Positions 53,337 to 62,949 of a stretch of DNA of 64,000 nucleotides are shown one piece after another. How positions within the stretch are numbered: position 1 is the stretch's first letter; each line of letters starts with the position of its first letter. Both the position numbers and the translations under genes were made by a program. Under the pieces are notes generated by a model, which had not been told where the DNA came from, made no database searches, and saw only the letters and a program-made list of their open reading frames with translations. The stretch lies in assembly GCA_001899635.1 (NCBI GenBank), contig MKVQ01000013.1, forward strand, positions 84,771-148,770. Direction: 5' to 3'. The DNA is from Myxococcales bacterium 68-20 (lineage in GTDB: Bacteria > Myxococcota_A > Polyangia > Polyangiales > Polyangiaceae).

Positions 53337-54578
53337 CTACGCGTATCCCCCGCCCGCGGTTTCGTGTTTGTTCCGCGCCCGGATCCGCCAGGCGAGCGCG
53401 GGCGGCGCGGCGAGCGTCGTGATGAAGACCGTCGCGACGAGCGCGGCGTGAACGCCACGTGACAACAGAGGTTTTCCGTCCGGCTGCACGAGCTCGGCCG
53501 CCACCCCCGCGAAGATGAGCCCGACCTCGCCACGCGGCACCATGCCGATCCCCACCGTCAGCCGGTCGATGTCCTTGCCGCGAACGCCGAGACCGCACAC
53601 GATCTTGCCGGCGAGCGCCGAGACCACGAGGAGGACCGTGAGGAGCAGCGACTCGACACCGAGCCCAGCGAGCTCCACGCTCATGCCGGTCCGCACGAAG
53701 AAGATCGGCGCGAACACGGCCACGATCGGCGAGACGAAGTCCTCGATCTTCTTGAGGCCGCCCGCTCCGAACGGACGCACGCTCACGTCGTCGAGGAGGA
53801 GACCGGCCGCATACGCGCCCACGATCGGCGCCAGCCCGGCGAGCGCGCTCGCGCTCCCAAGCATCAGGCACAGCGCGATCGATACCGCGCCGAGCACCTG
53901 AGGTGCGCGAAGCACCGCCGCGAAGCGGTACACCCCGCGCGTCACCCCGAGGCCGATCACCAGCGCACCGACGACGAACGCGACCGCGACGAGCGTGATC
54001 CGTCCGACCGCCGCTGGATCGACGGCTCCCGTGGTCGCAACCGCCGACACGATGGACAGGACCACGAGGCCGAGCACGTCGTCGATCACCGCCGCTCCGA
54101 GCACGACACGCGCCTCGGGTGATCCGAGCGCGCCGAGGTCCTTGAGCACGCTCGCCGTGATGCCGACGCTCGTCGCGCACAGCGTCGCGCCGATGAACAG
54201 GTGAGCGGAGCTGCTCGCATCGGGAAGCACGAGCCGGCTCGCGCCAATCCCGAGGACGCTCGGGAAGATCACGCCGAGCACGGCGACGAGCCCCGCACGC
54301 GGGGCGACCTTCACCATCTCCCCGACGCTCGACTCGAGACCGACCTGGAACAAAAGGAGCATCACACCGAGCTCGGCGGCGAACGCGATCACGACGTCAT
54401 TCGTGCCCCCGAGCGCCCCCAGCCAACCGGCAGGCAGGTTTCCGAGAAGAACGCCCGCGAGAAGCTCACCGAGGACGGGAGGCTGGCGGAGGCGACTCGC
54501 GACCTCACCCCCCAGCTTGGCGGCGACGATCATGAGCGCGAGCGCAGCCCATGTAATGGCGGGGACTCCGTGCTCCAT
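53337..54578 (-). CDS. CPA2-type cation/proton antiporter (Kef/GerN-like)
   Basis: 413 residues with 12-13 predicted transmembrane helices. Family landmarks: GGEVASRLRQPPVLGELLAG in helix 2, FQVGLESSVGEM, and the ion-site region GATLCATSVGITASVLKDLG followed by VVLGAAVIDDVLGLVVLS with the adjacent Asp pair that exchanges cation and proton. It has no C-terminal TrkA-N regulatory domain, so it is of the short GerN/NapA type. It may regulate Na+, K+ or pH. It is divergent from the SEC-C gene with a 46-base gap. Confidence 0.88.
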   Translation of the reverse strand: MEHGVPAITWAALALMIVAAKLGGEVASRLRQPPVLGELLAGVLLGNLPAGWLGALGGTNDVVIAFAAELGVMLLLFQVGLESSVGEMVKVAPRAGLVAVLGVIFPSVLGIGASRLVLPDASSSAHLFIGATLCATSVGITASVLKDLGALGSPEARVVLGAAVIDDVLGLVVLSIVSAVATTGAVDPAAVGRITLVAVAFVVGALVIGLGVTRGVYRFAAVLRAPQVLGAVSIALCLMLGSASALAGLAPIVGAYAAGLLLDDVSVRPFGAGGLKKIEDFVSPIVAVFAPIFFVRTGMSVELAGLGVESLLLTVLLVVSALAGKIVCGLGVRGKDIDRLTVGIGMVPRGEVGLIFAGVAAELVQPDGKPLLSRGVHAALVATVFITTLAAPPALAWRIRARNKHETAGGGYA

Positions 54579-54623
54579 CGAAGACGCCAGCTTTCTGGCG
54601 GACGCACGCTACCATGACCGCGC

Positions 54624-55481
54624 ATGTTGACGGTGTTCGACGCCGTGACGACCCACCGCGATTGTCCGTGTGACTGCTTCCGCAGCCTCACGCTCGCCGA
54701 ACGCGTTGCGGGGGTGCGGGCCGTCCATCACCTCGACGACGCGCTCCGCGGCTGGGGTTACACGCCGATCTACGACGTCCACGGCGACCTCCTTTTCCGG
54801 CAAGCCCAGCAGAAGGGCGACCCGTCGTACCGCGGCGTGGCGGTGCGCTTCGGCGAGTGCATCTACCGCCGCCTGCTCGGGAGCCTCGTACACGAGTGCC
54901 TGCATGCGGTCTTCGGCGACGTGACGAAGGCGAACTACGGCATCCTCTTCGGGCTGCCCTACGGCGTGCCGGCCGACGTTCCGCCGTCCGAGGAGGAGGC
55001 GTTCCTCGAGCCGTTCAACTTCGGCGAGGCACGGGCATGGGCGGGCGTGTGGCTGGTCGGCAAGAAGATGTTCGACATCGACTGGAGCCTGCGAACCGCG
55101 CGCGACATCGGCACGTACTGCTTCGTCGGCGGCAACGCGCTGGTCGCGGTACCGGCGGGCTATCGCGCCGTCGCCCACGTCGATCGAACGCATCATCCGG
55201 AGCGCTACTACGCGAAGGGCCGCAGGCTGGAGGAGCGCGCGCGCGGGTGGTTCGCGGAGGGCGACAACCTCGCGACGGTCATCGCGCGCATCGACGCGGC
55301 GGCCGCGATCGGAAACAAGAAGCGCCCGCGCAAGTACCCGGACGCGGAGACAGTCGCGAAGACCGCACCGAGGAAGATCGAGCGCAACGATCCGTGCGTC
55401 TGCGGGAGCGCGAACAAGTACAAGGACTGCTGCGGCGCGCGCGGGACGCTCGAGCACTTCCTCCCGGTGAACTCCCGCTGA
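54624..55481 (+). CDS. SEC-C domain protein with HExxH motif
   Basis: 285 residues. Conserved N-terminal part with an HECLH sequence (residues about 90-94, LVHECLHAVFGD), the zinc-type HExxH motif, and Cys pairs near the start (DCPCDCF). A long helical middle (LLFRQAQQKGDPSYRGVAVR, GLPYGVPADVPPSEEE) follows. The C-terminus is a SEC-C zinc domain: NDPCVCGSANKYKDCCG, seen in SecA and in many small proteins. Possibly a zinc metalloenzyme or EpmC-type relative; no function is proven. A deleted copy of this gene is at 62950-63041, on the far side of the ternary cassette. Confidence 0.75.
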   Translation: MLTVFDAVTTHRDCPCDCFRSLTLAERVAGVRAVHHLDDALRGWGYTPIYDVHGDLLFRQAQQKGDPSYRGVAVRFGECIYRRLLGSLVHECLHAVFGDVTKANYGILFGLPYGVPADVPPSEEEAFLEPFNFGEARAWAGVWLVGKKMFDIDWSLRTARDIGTYCFVGGNALVAVPAGYRAVAHVDRTHHPERYYAKGRRLEERARGWFAEGDNLATVIARIDAAAAIGNKKRPRKYPDAETVAKTAPRKIERNDPCVCGSANKYKDCCGARGTLEHFLPVNSR

Positions 55482-55552
55482 GGCGCGAGCGGTGGATGGC
55501 CCGAAATGGCCACCCCGCTCAGTTGTCCCTGGACGCCCCCGACCAACTTGGC

Positions 55553-55606
55553 TTGCATGATTCGGCTGGATTACATGATCCGCCTGAATTGCATGATTCG
55601 CCGTGG
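55553..55606. repeat. three 18-bp tandem repeats
   Basis: TTGCATGATTCGGCTGGA and two diverged copies at 55553-55570, 55571-55588 and 55589-55606. In the MoxR frame they read LHDSAG/LHDPPE/LHDSPW. The region lies between the SEC-C gene and the MoxR gene and may be either an upstream coding extension or a leader element. Confidence 0.7.
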
Positions 55607-55741
55607 CAGGGGCGTCGGGCAGAGGAGCTCGCGGACTTCGCATTCGAGGATCCGACCCAGCGTCCTACGCCACCGCCGGGCCGCTCGGCGGACGCCGTGG
55701 CCGACGGCCTGAACACACCGCCTCTCATGGAGCATCGCATC

Positions 55742-56905
55742 ATGTCGAACACGAGATCTGCCGCCGATCAGGTACGGGCGTCGATCGCCGAGGCCTGCGT
55801 GGGGCTCGTCGACCGCCAAACGTTGGTGGAGCTCGTCGTTCTGTGTGCGGTCGCCGGCGAGCACCTCCTCGTCATCGGCGAGCCAGGTACCGCGAAGAGT
55901 GAGGCGGTACGTCGGATCGCGCGGCGCCTCGGGGGCCGCTATTTCGAGTACCTGATCGGTCGGTTCACCGAACCAACGGAGATCTTCGGTCCGGTCAACT
56001 TGCGAAAGCTGAAGGAGGGGATCGTCGAAACGGAGACGACGGGAATGCTCCCGGAAGCGGAGATCGCATTTCTCGACGAGGTGTTCCTCGGCTCGACCGC
56101 GATTCTCAACACGCTCCTGGGCATTCTGAACGAGCGCACGTTCCGCCGCGGGCACACCGTGCTCACCTGCCCGATGCGCGTCTGCGTCGGCGCCGCGAAT
56201 CGCCTCCCCGACGACGATCAACTCGCGGCGTTTGCCGATCGCTTCCTCGTGCGTGTCTTCGTCGAACCGGTTCGCGACTCCGCGCTGGAAGAGCTCCTGT
56301 CCGGCGGCTGGGCGCTGAAAGCGGGAGCGGATCGCCCTCTCGCATCGATGGCCGATCTCGACGCTCTCATGAAGACGGCTTACGCGATGGACCTCGCGCC
56401 CATCCGACCGTCCCTCGCGCACGCTGTTCGCCTTCTGCGCAGCGCCGGAATCCAGTGGTCGGACCGACGTATCGTTCGCGTGCAGCGCCTCATCGCTGCG
56501 GCCGCCGCGCTCGCCGGCCGCGAGCAGCCGACGGAGGCCGATCTGTGGCCCATCGTGTTCGCTCTCACGACGGACCACGCGCAGCGTCTGGGACGGGACG
56601 TGCTTCGAGACCTGCTCGCAGCCTCCGAGAACGGAAGCCTCATCGAAGCAGCTGCGGAGGGATCCTCGGGTCCGCTCGCTCGCGGAGCGAAGATCTTGAG
56701 AGAAGGCTTGGCCACCCTCGCCGAGCGTCCAACCGCGGCTGAAGGTCAGAACGCCTGGCGCCTCCGGGTCGAAGGGCTTGCTCGTGAGATCGACGCGACG
56801 TTCACTCCTGCCACCATGCCCGAAGGGATTGCGTCTCTCCGAACGGAGGTGGTCTCGGTCCTCCAGGCAGCAGGCCAAGATCCGCATCCGCCGGGGCCCG
56901 CCTGA
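55742..56905 (+). CDS. MoxR-family AAA+ ATPase of a ternary system
   Basis: 387 residues from ATG at 55742 (GGAG 9 bases upstream); the frame is open to 55496, through the 18-bp repeats. Walker A is GEPGTAKSEAVR, Walker B IAFLDEVFL, sensor 1 VGAANRLPDDD, and the sensor-2 region has the MoxR/RavA-like arrangement (DRRIVRVQRLIAAAAALA). MoxR proteins act with vWA-domain proteins to remodel or load partners. It is the first gene of a compact cassette with bpX5-, vWA/propeller- and PP2C/propeller-proteins; the next gene starts 3 bases after its stop. Confidence 0.85.
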   Translation: MSNTRSAADQVRASIAEACVGLVDRQTLVELVVLCAVAGEHLLVIGEPGTAKSEAVRRIARRLGGRYFEYLIGRFTEPTEIFGPVNLRKLKEGIVETETTGMLPEAEIAFLDEVFLGSTAILNTLLGILNERTFRRGHTVLTCPMRVCVGAANRLPDDDQLAAFADRFLVRVFVEPVRDSALEELLSGGWALKAGADRPLASMADLDALMKTAYAMDLAPIRPSLAHAVRLLRSAGIQWSDRRIVRVQRLIAAAAALAGREQPTEADLWPIVFALTTDHAQRLGRDVLRDLLAASENGSLIEAAAEGSSGPLARGAKILREGLATLAERPTAAEGQNAWRLRVEGLAREIDATFTPATMPEGIASLRTEVVSVLQAAGQDPHPPGPA

Positions 56906-56908
56906 TCG

Positions 56909-57337
56909 ATGCCGGGCTTCGTGGTTGCATTCGAGCCTCGCGCCGTTCCCCTCGACCCCGTCTGTGTCGTCGGCGTTGGACCGATCGCGCGCGCGCTCGC
57001 GGAGCGCGCTCTTCGAAACGACGCGCGTGAGCTCGCCGCACTGAGAGGCGTAGCCTCGAGGACCGCTCTCTTCCTGCTGGGGGAGCCGGAGGCGCTGCCT
57101 TGGGTCGACGGCGCGCTCTATCTCGGGCGCGATCCAGACGCGCCGTTGCTGCTCCTTCCGACCCAGCTTCGTCCGAACGTCCCGGTCGAGTCGTTCGAGC
57201 GGGCGCTGATTCGTCGCGCAGCCGGCGTGGAGCCCCCGCTTGCCGTCCTCGCGGAGCCACCGCTGCTCGCCTCCGTCGCAGGCGCACACCCGACCGACCA
57301 CGCCCGGCTCCGCGCGTGGCTCGGAGAGTCGTCATGA
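56909..57337 (+). CDS. bpX5-like component of the MoxR ternary system
   Basis: 142 residues, no signal peptide. Reads like the bpX5 domain: LPWVDGALYLGRDPDAPLLL followed by LPTQLRPNVPVESFERAL, the two motifs I associate with that family. The start follows the MoxR stop by 3 bases and its own stop overlaps the next start (ATGA at 57334). bpX proteins are known only from these ternary systems and have no proven activity. My recall of the family is good but not tested against an alignment. Confidence 0.65.
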   Translation: MPGFVVAFEPRAVPLDPVCVVGVGPIARALAERALRNDARELAALRGVASRTALFLLGEPEALPWVDGALYLGRDPDAPLLLLPTQLRPNVPVESFERALIRRAAGVEPPLAVLAEPPLLASVAGAHPTDHARLRAWLGESS

Positions 57338-59112
57338 CGGAGTTGCCGCGACCACTCGCGCCATGGGCGAAACAGCTCGGGATCTTCCCCTCGGAGATCG
57401 CGCTGGCGCTCGGTGCGGTTGCCGCTCGGCTCACGAACGTGCTTGGCGCGTCGGGGGAGCAACGAGCGAGCGAGGGAGCGCCGGACGGTTTCGCTGGCCT
57501 TGCGCCGCGCGGGTCGTACGAGCGGCTCCTGCTGACGGAGTGGCTGCTCCAGGACGAGCTCCCCGAGGAGTTCGTCCGACGCGTCGTCTCCGGTGAGCAC
57601 TCCTTCCTCGAGCGCGCGTATCGCCGGGACTCTGGCGCGCGGCGTTCGCTGGTCCTCTTCGATGCGGGACCGGATCAGCTCGGGGCGCCGCGCGTCGTGC
57701 ACCTCGCTTCGCTGGTCGTGCTCGCGCAACGTGCGGCGCAACGAAACGCGACGCTCGCTTGGGGGGCACTGCAGGATGACTCGTGCACGCTCCACCACGA
57801 GGTCACGACGGCGAGCGTCACCGCCCTTCTCCAGGCGCGCGGCCGGCGCCGTGCCTCACCCGGCGACGTCTCGCGGTGGGGTCGCGTCGCGAGCTCGGCC
57901 GAATTCGCCGACCTCTGGCTGGTCGGCCCCGACCGGCTCACGAGGATCGCCGGAGAGCTGAACGCCTCCGTCGTCGCTGTCTCCGAGGTCCTCGAACCCG
58001 GCGCGAGCGGCCACATCCTTGCGAAGGTGTTCACCCCACATGCAGTGCGTGCTCGGGAGGCACTCCTGGAGCTCCCCTCCCCGCGCATCGCGGTGCAGCT
58101 GCTTCGTGACCCCTTCGGCACGGCCGTCGCTCCGCGCCGGGGCAGCCACCTGCAAATCGATCCGAGCTCGAACATCATCTTCGCCGTCGATGGTCGCAAG
58201 CTCCACGTTCGTGGCGAAGGCGACACGCTCGTGACCGTGCACATCCCCAACTCACCGCGCGCAGCGCCCTCCTTGCCCGTCGCGTTCGTACCGCCCGCCG
58301 GTCAGCGCGTGCTCGCGGTCGGTCAGCTGCGCTCCAAGAAGCGAACGATCGTTGCGACGATCGGAGATCGCGAGCGTGGCGGAGATCGCGCCGTGTTCCT
58401 CCACACGCTCTCCAAGCGCGGTGCTTCATCCCACGACGTCGTCCCCTACGCGTTGCCGCCAGGCTACGATGCGCCCGAGCTACCTCACTTGAGGCCGCTC
58501 GGCGTGTTCGGCGCCGGACACGCATGCTTCATCGACGGCAACGAGAGGCTCGTCGAGCTTGCAGGTGGGAGGCTCTCGGTAAAGGACGAAGCGTCTTCCG
58601 CTGCCTCGAAGGCATTGCGCGATGGGCTCGCCTACGTCTCGCTTCGAGACGAGGTCCGGCGTGTCGTGGTCGCACGACCGAGCGCCGACACGCTCACCAC
58701 CTCCGCCGGCGTCGAGCTCTCTTCACCATCGCTCTCCTTCCACGCCGTCTTCGGCCCCTTCGGCAACGACGTGGTCGCCTATCGGCGCTCGTCGACCTCG
58801 TGGACGATCGTGCGGCCGGCCGGAAACGCAAAAGTGAGCGTTGCGCCGGGGCACACGGTCATCGGCGCGCTCGAGCTCGGATACAACCCGTCGAAGCCTT
58901 ACCTGGTCGTCCTCGACGAGGCCCGGACGGCGATCGCACTGGTCGACCCCAACTCATCGAAGACCGTCGTGACCACGACGACTCCGATTGCGTATGCCGC
59001 AGGCAGCGACGCCTCGCACGAGATCGCCTTCATCACCCGCGACGGAGAGCTCGGGATCTATTCATGCGCCATGGACGCGATGCTTCTACGCGTCGCGCAG
59101 GGAACCCCGTGA
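57334..59112 (+). CDS. degenerate vWA plus beta-propeller protein of the ternary system
   Basis: 592 residues. N-terminal helical part, then FDAGPDQLGAPRVVHLASLV (about 109-128), where the first vWA metal-site motif DxSxS appears as DAGP; LVVLAQRAAQRNATLAWG fits the next helix and strand. From about 260 the protein is beta-rich with repeated propeller-type blades (HLQIDPSSNIIFAVDGRKLH, PYLVVLDEARTAIALVDPNS, HEIAFITRDGELGIYSC). This is the vWA partner expected for MoxR. The altered metal motif suggests it acts without the classic MIDAS ion. Stop overlaps the next start (GTGA). Confidence 0.65.
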   Translation: MTELPRPLAPWAKQLGIFPSEIALALGAVAARLTNVLGASGEQRASEGAPDGFAGLAPRGSYERLLLTEWLLQDELPEEFVRRVVSGEHSFLERAYRRDSGARRSLVLFDAGPDQLGAPRVVHLASLVVLAQRAAQRNATLAWGALQDDSCTLHHEVTTASVTALLQARGRRRASPGDVSRWGRVASSAEFADLWLVGPDRLTRIAGELNASVVAVSEVLEPGASGHILAKVFTPHAVRAREALLELPSPRIAVQLLRDPFGTAVAPRRGSHLQIDPSSNIIFAVDGRKLHVRGEGDTLVTVHIPNSPRAAPSLPVAFVPPAGQRVLAVGQLRSKKRTIVATIGDRERGGDRAVFLHTLSKRGASSHDVVPYALPPGYDAPELPHLRPLGVFGAGHACFIDGNERLVELAGGRLSVKDEASSAASKALRDGLAYVSLRDEVRRVVVARPSADTLTTSAGVELSSPSLSFHAVFGPFGNDVVAYRRSSTSWTIVRPAGNAKVSVAPGHTVIGALELGYNPSKPYLVVLDEARTAIALVDPNSSKTVVTTTTPIAYAAGSDASHEIAFITRDGELGIYSCAMDAMLLRVAQGTP

Positions 59113-62100
59113 CCGCGAGCCCGCGTCTCAGGCGACCAATCCATCGAGGCTCCGTCCTCGCGTCCGGGCTCGTTCTCGACACGCAGCTCATCGGAGAGGA
59201 CGAGGCGCGCGTGCGGCTCTTGACGCTCGGGGAGCGCGCGCCGGACGTGTTCCGAACGGGAGGTCTCCTCGTCGCAACGTTCCGTCAGCCGGTTCGGATG
59301 CAAACCGATCGAGCACCTGGGGCCCCCCTCGTTCGCTACGGGCGTTTGCTCTCGATGGCGCCGCTCGAAGACGACGAGCAACGCACACTCGAAGTCTCGG
59401 TCGAATCCGCTCTCCTCACCTCTCGAGGCGAGGCGACGGTGGCACCGCTCGAGAGGGCGGCACTCGAGGACCTTTCGTCTTGGCTCGATGTGTCGTCCTT
59501 CTCGGTCGAACACAACCTCGTGCCGCTGGGCGGCGTTGCGTCGGAGCCGGACTGCCGCTGGCAGGCGGTCCCGGAGGACGTGCGCAAACCGCTCGGTGTG
59601 ACGGCGCTCGCGCCCGAAGGCGCCGCCGTCGCGGCCTCGCTCGCCGAGCTCGCGACGGCACCATCGGATCGAGCGCGGGGCGCGACACGCACCTCCGTCG
59701 TTCGAGGATTCCTCGACGCTCTACGGGGGCTCGCGTCCGCCGTCTTCACTCGCGCGACGAAGCCGAACACGGACAGCACCTCACAAGGTCGCGAGCTCGC
59801 GCCCTACGACGCATCCCCGGGCACTCCTTCGTGGTTCTCGAAGGTGCGGGCGCTCCTGCACCGAGCTGCGGTGCGCCTCCTCGTGTGGTCGAGGTTCGCT
59901 TCGCTCATCGGCCGTCGGCAGCGCGAGTACTTCGCGCGAATGCTCGAGATGTTCGATGCTCGCGACCTCGATGAAGCGCTTCGTCATGCCATTCCACTGA
60001 CTGACGACGTCGCCAAGGCGCTCGCGCCGCCGCCCCTGCGCACACCATCACCGCGTGCCGATCTCGCCATCGTTCCTGCGCGTGGAGCTTCAGCAACGTC
60101 GTTCGGGCTCGAACAGGATCTCTTCGCGCTTCTGAAGCACAAGTACCGCCAAGCCTTCGATCGTCTCGTTGCTCTGGGGGAGCTCGAGAAGGCGGCCTTC
60201 GTGCTCGCTGAGCTCCTCAACGCGAGCGAGGAGGCGGTCTCGTTCTTGGAGCGTCACGGCAGGCGCAGGCTCGCCGCGGAGATCGCGGAAGCGAGAAATC
60301 TCCAGCCCGGTCTCGTCGTCCGCCAATGGTTCGTCGCCGGAGAGATCGATCGGGCCGTTCGCTTCGCTCGCAAGACCGGCGCGTTCGGACCGGCGGTGAC
60401 CCGCCTCGAGCAATCGCGCGACCCAGCCGCGGGCGCACTACGAGCCTTGTGGGCCGATTCCTTGGCGAGCGCGGGATCGTTCGTCGCTGCCGTCGATGCG
60501 GCTTGGAGCGCCCCGGAGCTGCGGTCCTTGGCGGCCATGTGGCTCGAACGGGCCATCGCCGTGGGAGGTCCTACGGGCGCACGCATGCTCGTGAAGATGG
60601 CCCGATTGAAGCCGGAGAGCTTCACCGAAGTGCGTGACCGCATCGTGGCGCTCCTGGATGAGGAGCGACCCGAGGAGGAGCGCGACCACCTCATCCGAGC
60701 CATCGGTCGCGAGCTCGTCGCGGACGGTGCGACCGACGGCACTCGGATCCTCGCAAAGATCGTGGCGCGGGAGCTCGTTGCCGGTACGGGCGAAACCCGC
60801 GACGACGATGGTGCCCGCTTGCTCGAGCGCCTCCTCTCGGCCTCGGGCGACGCCACCTTCCGCGCGGACGTCACGGCATGCGCCGTCAAGCCGACACCGA
60901 AAGCCCCGCCCGTCGTTCAGCTCCAAGCCTACTCGCGCATCGGCAACGTGGGCACCAGCAACGAAGACGCCTGCATCGCGACCTTTCTCGACGAGCGGGC
61001 CAACGATCGCGAAGGGGTCGTGCTTGATGGCGATGCAAGCCGCCACGGCGTGCTCCTCGGCGCAATCGACGGGTCCGCAGGAGGCTTGCTCGCCGATCTC
61101 GCCAAGCGCGCCACCCTCGCATTCCTGCAAAAGCGCTTCTCGGTCCACGGCAACAGCGTCGACACGTGGGCAAGACATCTCGCCTCGGCGGTCGAACATG
61201 CCGGCCGCGAGATCCATCGGGAAGCGACGACGACGGCTGCGCGGCGGGGCGCGGGGTGCACCGCCACCTTCGCAACCGTTTCCGGGCGTACACTTCTCTT
61301 CGCGCAGGTCGGCGACACGCGCGGCTACGTGCTTCGTGCCGGGCAGCTCGTGCAAGTAACGAAAGTCCACACGCTTCTCGAGGAACAGCTCGCCAACGGC
61401 CTCGTCCCGGCAAAGGAGATCGAGTCCTTCCCGCATGTCATCACGCGCGCACTGGGCACGAAGGAAGACGTCCGTCCCGACCTCGTGCGCGTGGATCTGC
61501 ATCGTGACGACGTCGTCCTTCTCTGCTCCGACGGACTCTCGTCGGTCTTGAGCGAGACGGAGATTCGTGACGCGCTCGTCGGCAAGGCCCCCGAGGCCGC
61601 GTGCGATGCCTTGATATCCCGGGTGCTCGACGAGACAGAAGCTCGAGACAACATCGCCGTCGTCGTTGCCCGGGTCTTCGGGGACGCGCTGCCACCGGCC
61701 GATGGAGCCCCCGTGCAGTACGAGACGATGGATCCCCGCTGGCTCGACGGTCGACAGGCGACCGCGGGGCAAGCCCTGCGAACGCGTGCGGAGCCGCTCG
61801 TCGTTCATCGAACGGAAGCCGATGCGGGAGCTCTCGACGTGCACGATGTAGCCGAGCTTCCCGACGGACGCCTCCTCGTTGCGCTTGGCGAGATCGGGGT
61901 CTGGCTCGTCTCGCGAGACGGGAAGGTCCTCGTTCGCTTCGCCGAGCCGACCCACCACATCGTCATTTCCGGTCACGGAGATCGTGCCATCCTCGTCGCG
62001 CCGCGCGGAGACGTGCACCGCGTCGCACGGCTCGATCTGCTGACGAGGCGCGTACGCTCGTGGTGTGACGCACGCTTCGATGTCTTCGCGCCCGACTTCG

Positions 62101-62792
62101 ACGGAGCGACATGGTACGTGGGACGCGGCGGGGCGGTCTTCGCCATTGACGCGCTATCCGAACGTTGGGAACGAGCGTGGGCGCTCGAAACGCTCGATGG
62201 CCAATCGCACGCGCAAGTGAGATCCATCCAGCGAAGCGCCCTGAGCGTCCACGCACTGCACGTGCATGAAGGCGAGCAGGGCGGCGCGAGCGAGATCTGG
62301 TCACTCGAGCTGCCCGGTCACACGCTCAGGCGTAGAGAGGCGTTCGACGGGCGTGCCGGAACGGTCGCAGCTCGTAGTGCGAACATCCACCTTCCACAGA
62401 TCTCGGCGACTGGTCGTCTCGCTGCGTGGCTGACGCAGTTGGACGGGCCCGCGTTCGTCGGCTGCACGTACGACCGCGTTGCCTGGAACGAGCTCTCCAG
62501 GAAGTTCGAAGGGACACCCCACACGCCGAGTCTCTCCGACGAGTGGATCGCGTTCTCGACAACCAGTCCGGACGGCTTGACGGTGCACCTGTGCGAGGCA
62601 ACCCCTCTGCGGGAATGCGCGACGGTTCGACTCGACGCGCCGAGCCCCGCGCAGGAGGGACCTCGCGGACGAGACGAGGAACGCTTCGTTCGCTTCCAGG
62701 GCGACCGTGCTTTGATCTTCGATCGTCACGGACGGGTCCTCGTCTTCTCGTTGAAGAGCGGGCGTGTGCTTCGCGAGCATCGCATCTCCTGA
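59109..62792 (+). CDS. bpX6-like / helical / PP2C phosphatase / beta-propeller protein
   Basis: 1227 residues from GTG at 59109. An N-terminal bpX6-like region (to about 170: LASGLVLDTQLIGEDEARVR, VFRTGGLLVATF) and a helical stretch (about 270-590: LFALLKHKYRQAFDRLVALG) precede a PP2C-type phosphatase domain at about 603-860. Its motifs: IGNVGTSNEDAC near 615, LLGAIDGSAGG near 650 (the Asp-Gly-x-Gly metal site, altered), FAQVGDTRGYVLRAGQL near 733, LCSDGLSSVL near 804, RDNIAVVVARVFG near 845. The C-terminus (about 885-1227) is a beta-propeller (LPDGRLLVALGEIGVWLVSR). The phosphatase may read or reverse kinase signals; three kinase genes are in the window. Confidence 0.72.
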   Translation: MTASPRLRRPIHRGSVLASGLVLDTQLIGEDEARVRLLTLGERAPDVFRTGGLLVATFRQPVRMQTDRAPGAPLVRYGRLLSMAPLEDDEQRTLEVSVESALLTSRGEATVAPLERAALEDLSSWLDVSSFSVEHNLVPLGGVASEPDCRWQAVPEDVRKPLGVTALAPEGAAVAASLAELATAPSDRARGATRTSVVRGFLDALRGLASAVFTRATKPNTDSTSQGRELAPYDASPGTPSWFSKVRALLHRAAVRLLVWSRFASLIGRRQREYFARMLEMFDARDLDEALRHAIPLTDDVAKALAPPPLRTPSPRADLAIVPARGASATSFGLEQDLFALLKHKYRQAFDRLVALGELEKAAFVLAELLNASEEAVSFLERHGRRRLAAEIAEARNLQPGLVVRQWFVAGEIDRAVRFARKTGAFGPAVTRLEQSRDPAAGALRALWADSLASAGSFVAAVDAAWSAPELRSLAAMWLERAIAVGGPTGARMLVKMARLKPESFTEVRDRIVALLDEERPEEERDHLIRAIGRELVADGATDGTRILAKIVARELVAGTGETRDDDGARLLERLLSASGDATFRADVTACAVKPTPKAPPVVQLQAYSRIGNVGTSNEDACIATFLDERANDREGVVLDGDASRHGVLLGAIDGSAGGLLADLAKRATLAFLQKRFSVHGNSVDTWARHLASAVEHAGREIHREATTTAARRGAGCTATFATVSGRTLLFAQVGDTRGYVLRAGQLVQVTKVHTLLEEQLANGLVPAKEIESFPHVITRALGTKEDVRPDLVRVDLHRDDVVLLCSDGLSSVLSETEIRDALVGKAPEAACDALISRVLDETEARDNIAVVVARVFGDALPPADGAPVQYETMDPRWLDGRQATAGQALRTRAEPLVVHRTEADAGALDVHDVAELPDGRLLVALGEIGVWLVSRDGKVLVRFAEPTHHIVISGHGDRAILVAPRGDVHRVARLDLLTRRVRSWCDARFDVFAPDFDGATWYVGRGGAVFAIDALSERWERAWALETLDGQSHAQVRSIQRSALSVHALHVHEGEQGGASEIWSLELPGHTLRRREAFDGRAGTVAARSANIHLPQISATGRLAAWLTQLDGPAFVGCTYDRVAWNELSRKFEGTPHTPSLSDEWIAFSTTSPDGLTVHLCEATPLRECATVRLDAPSPAQEGPRGRDEERFVRFQGDRALIFDRHGRVLVFSLKSGRVLREHRIS

Positions 62793-62949
62793 CGAGCCGG
62801 AGGAACGGTCAACGCGTGCCGGTGGAGCGCGAACTGGCGCGCCGGCGGGAGCACGAACGCGGCCTCGTCGAGTGCGCGGGTGGCCCATGCGTCGACCGAC
62901 ACGTCGCTCACGACGCGCGTCCAGATCGCGGTGCCGCCGCTCCGGAGCT

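Noticed and set aside
58524-59108. Upstream extension of the 1227-residue gene
   Set aside because: It overlaps the end of the vWA-propeller gene by almost 600 bases and is Arg-rich noise; GTG at 59109 makes a 4-base overlap.
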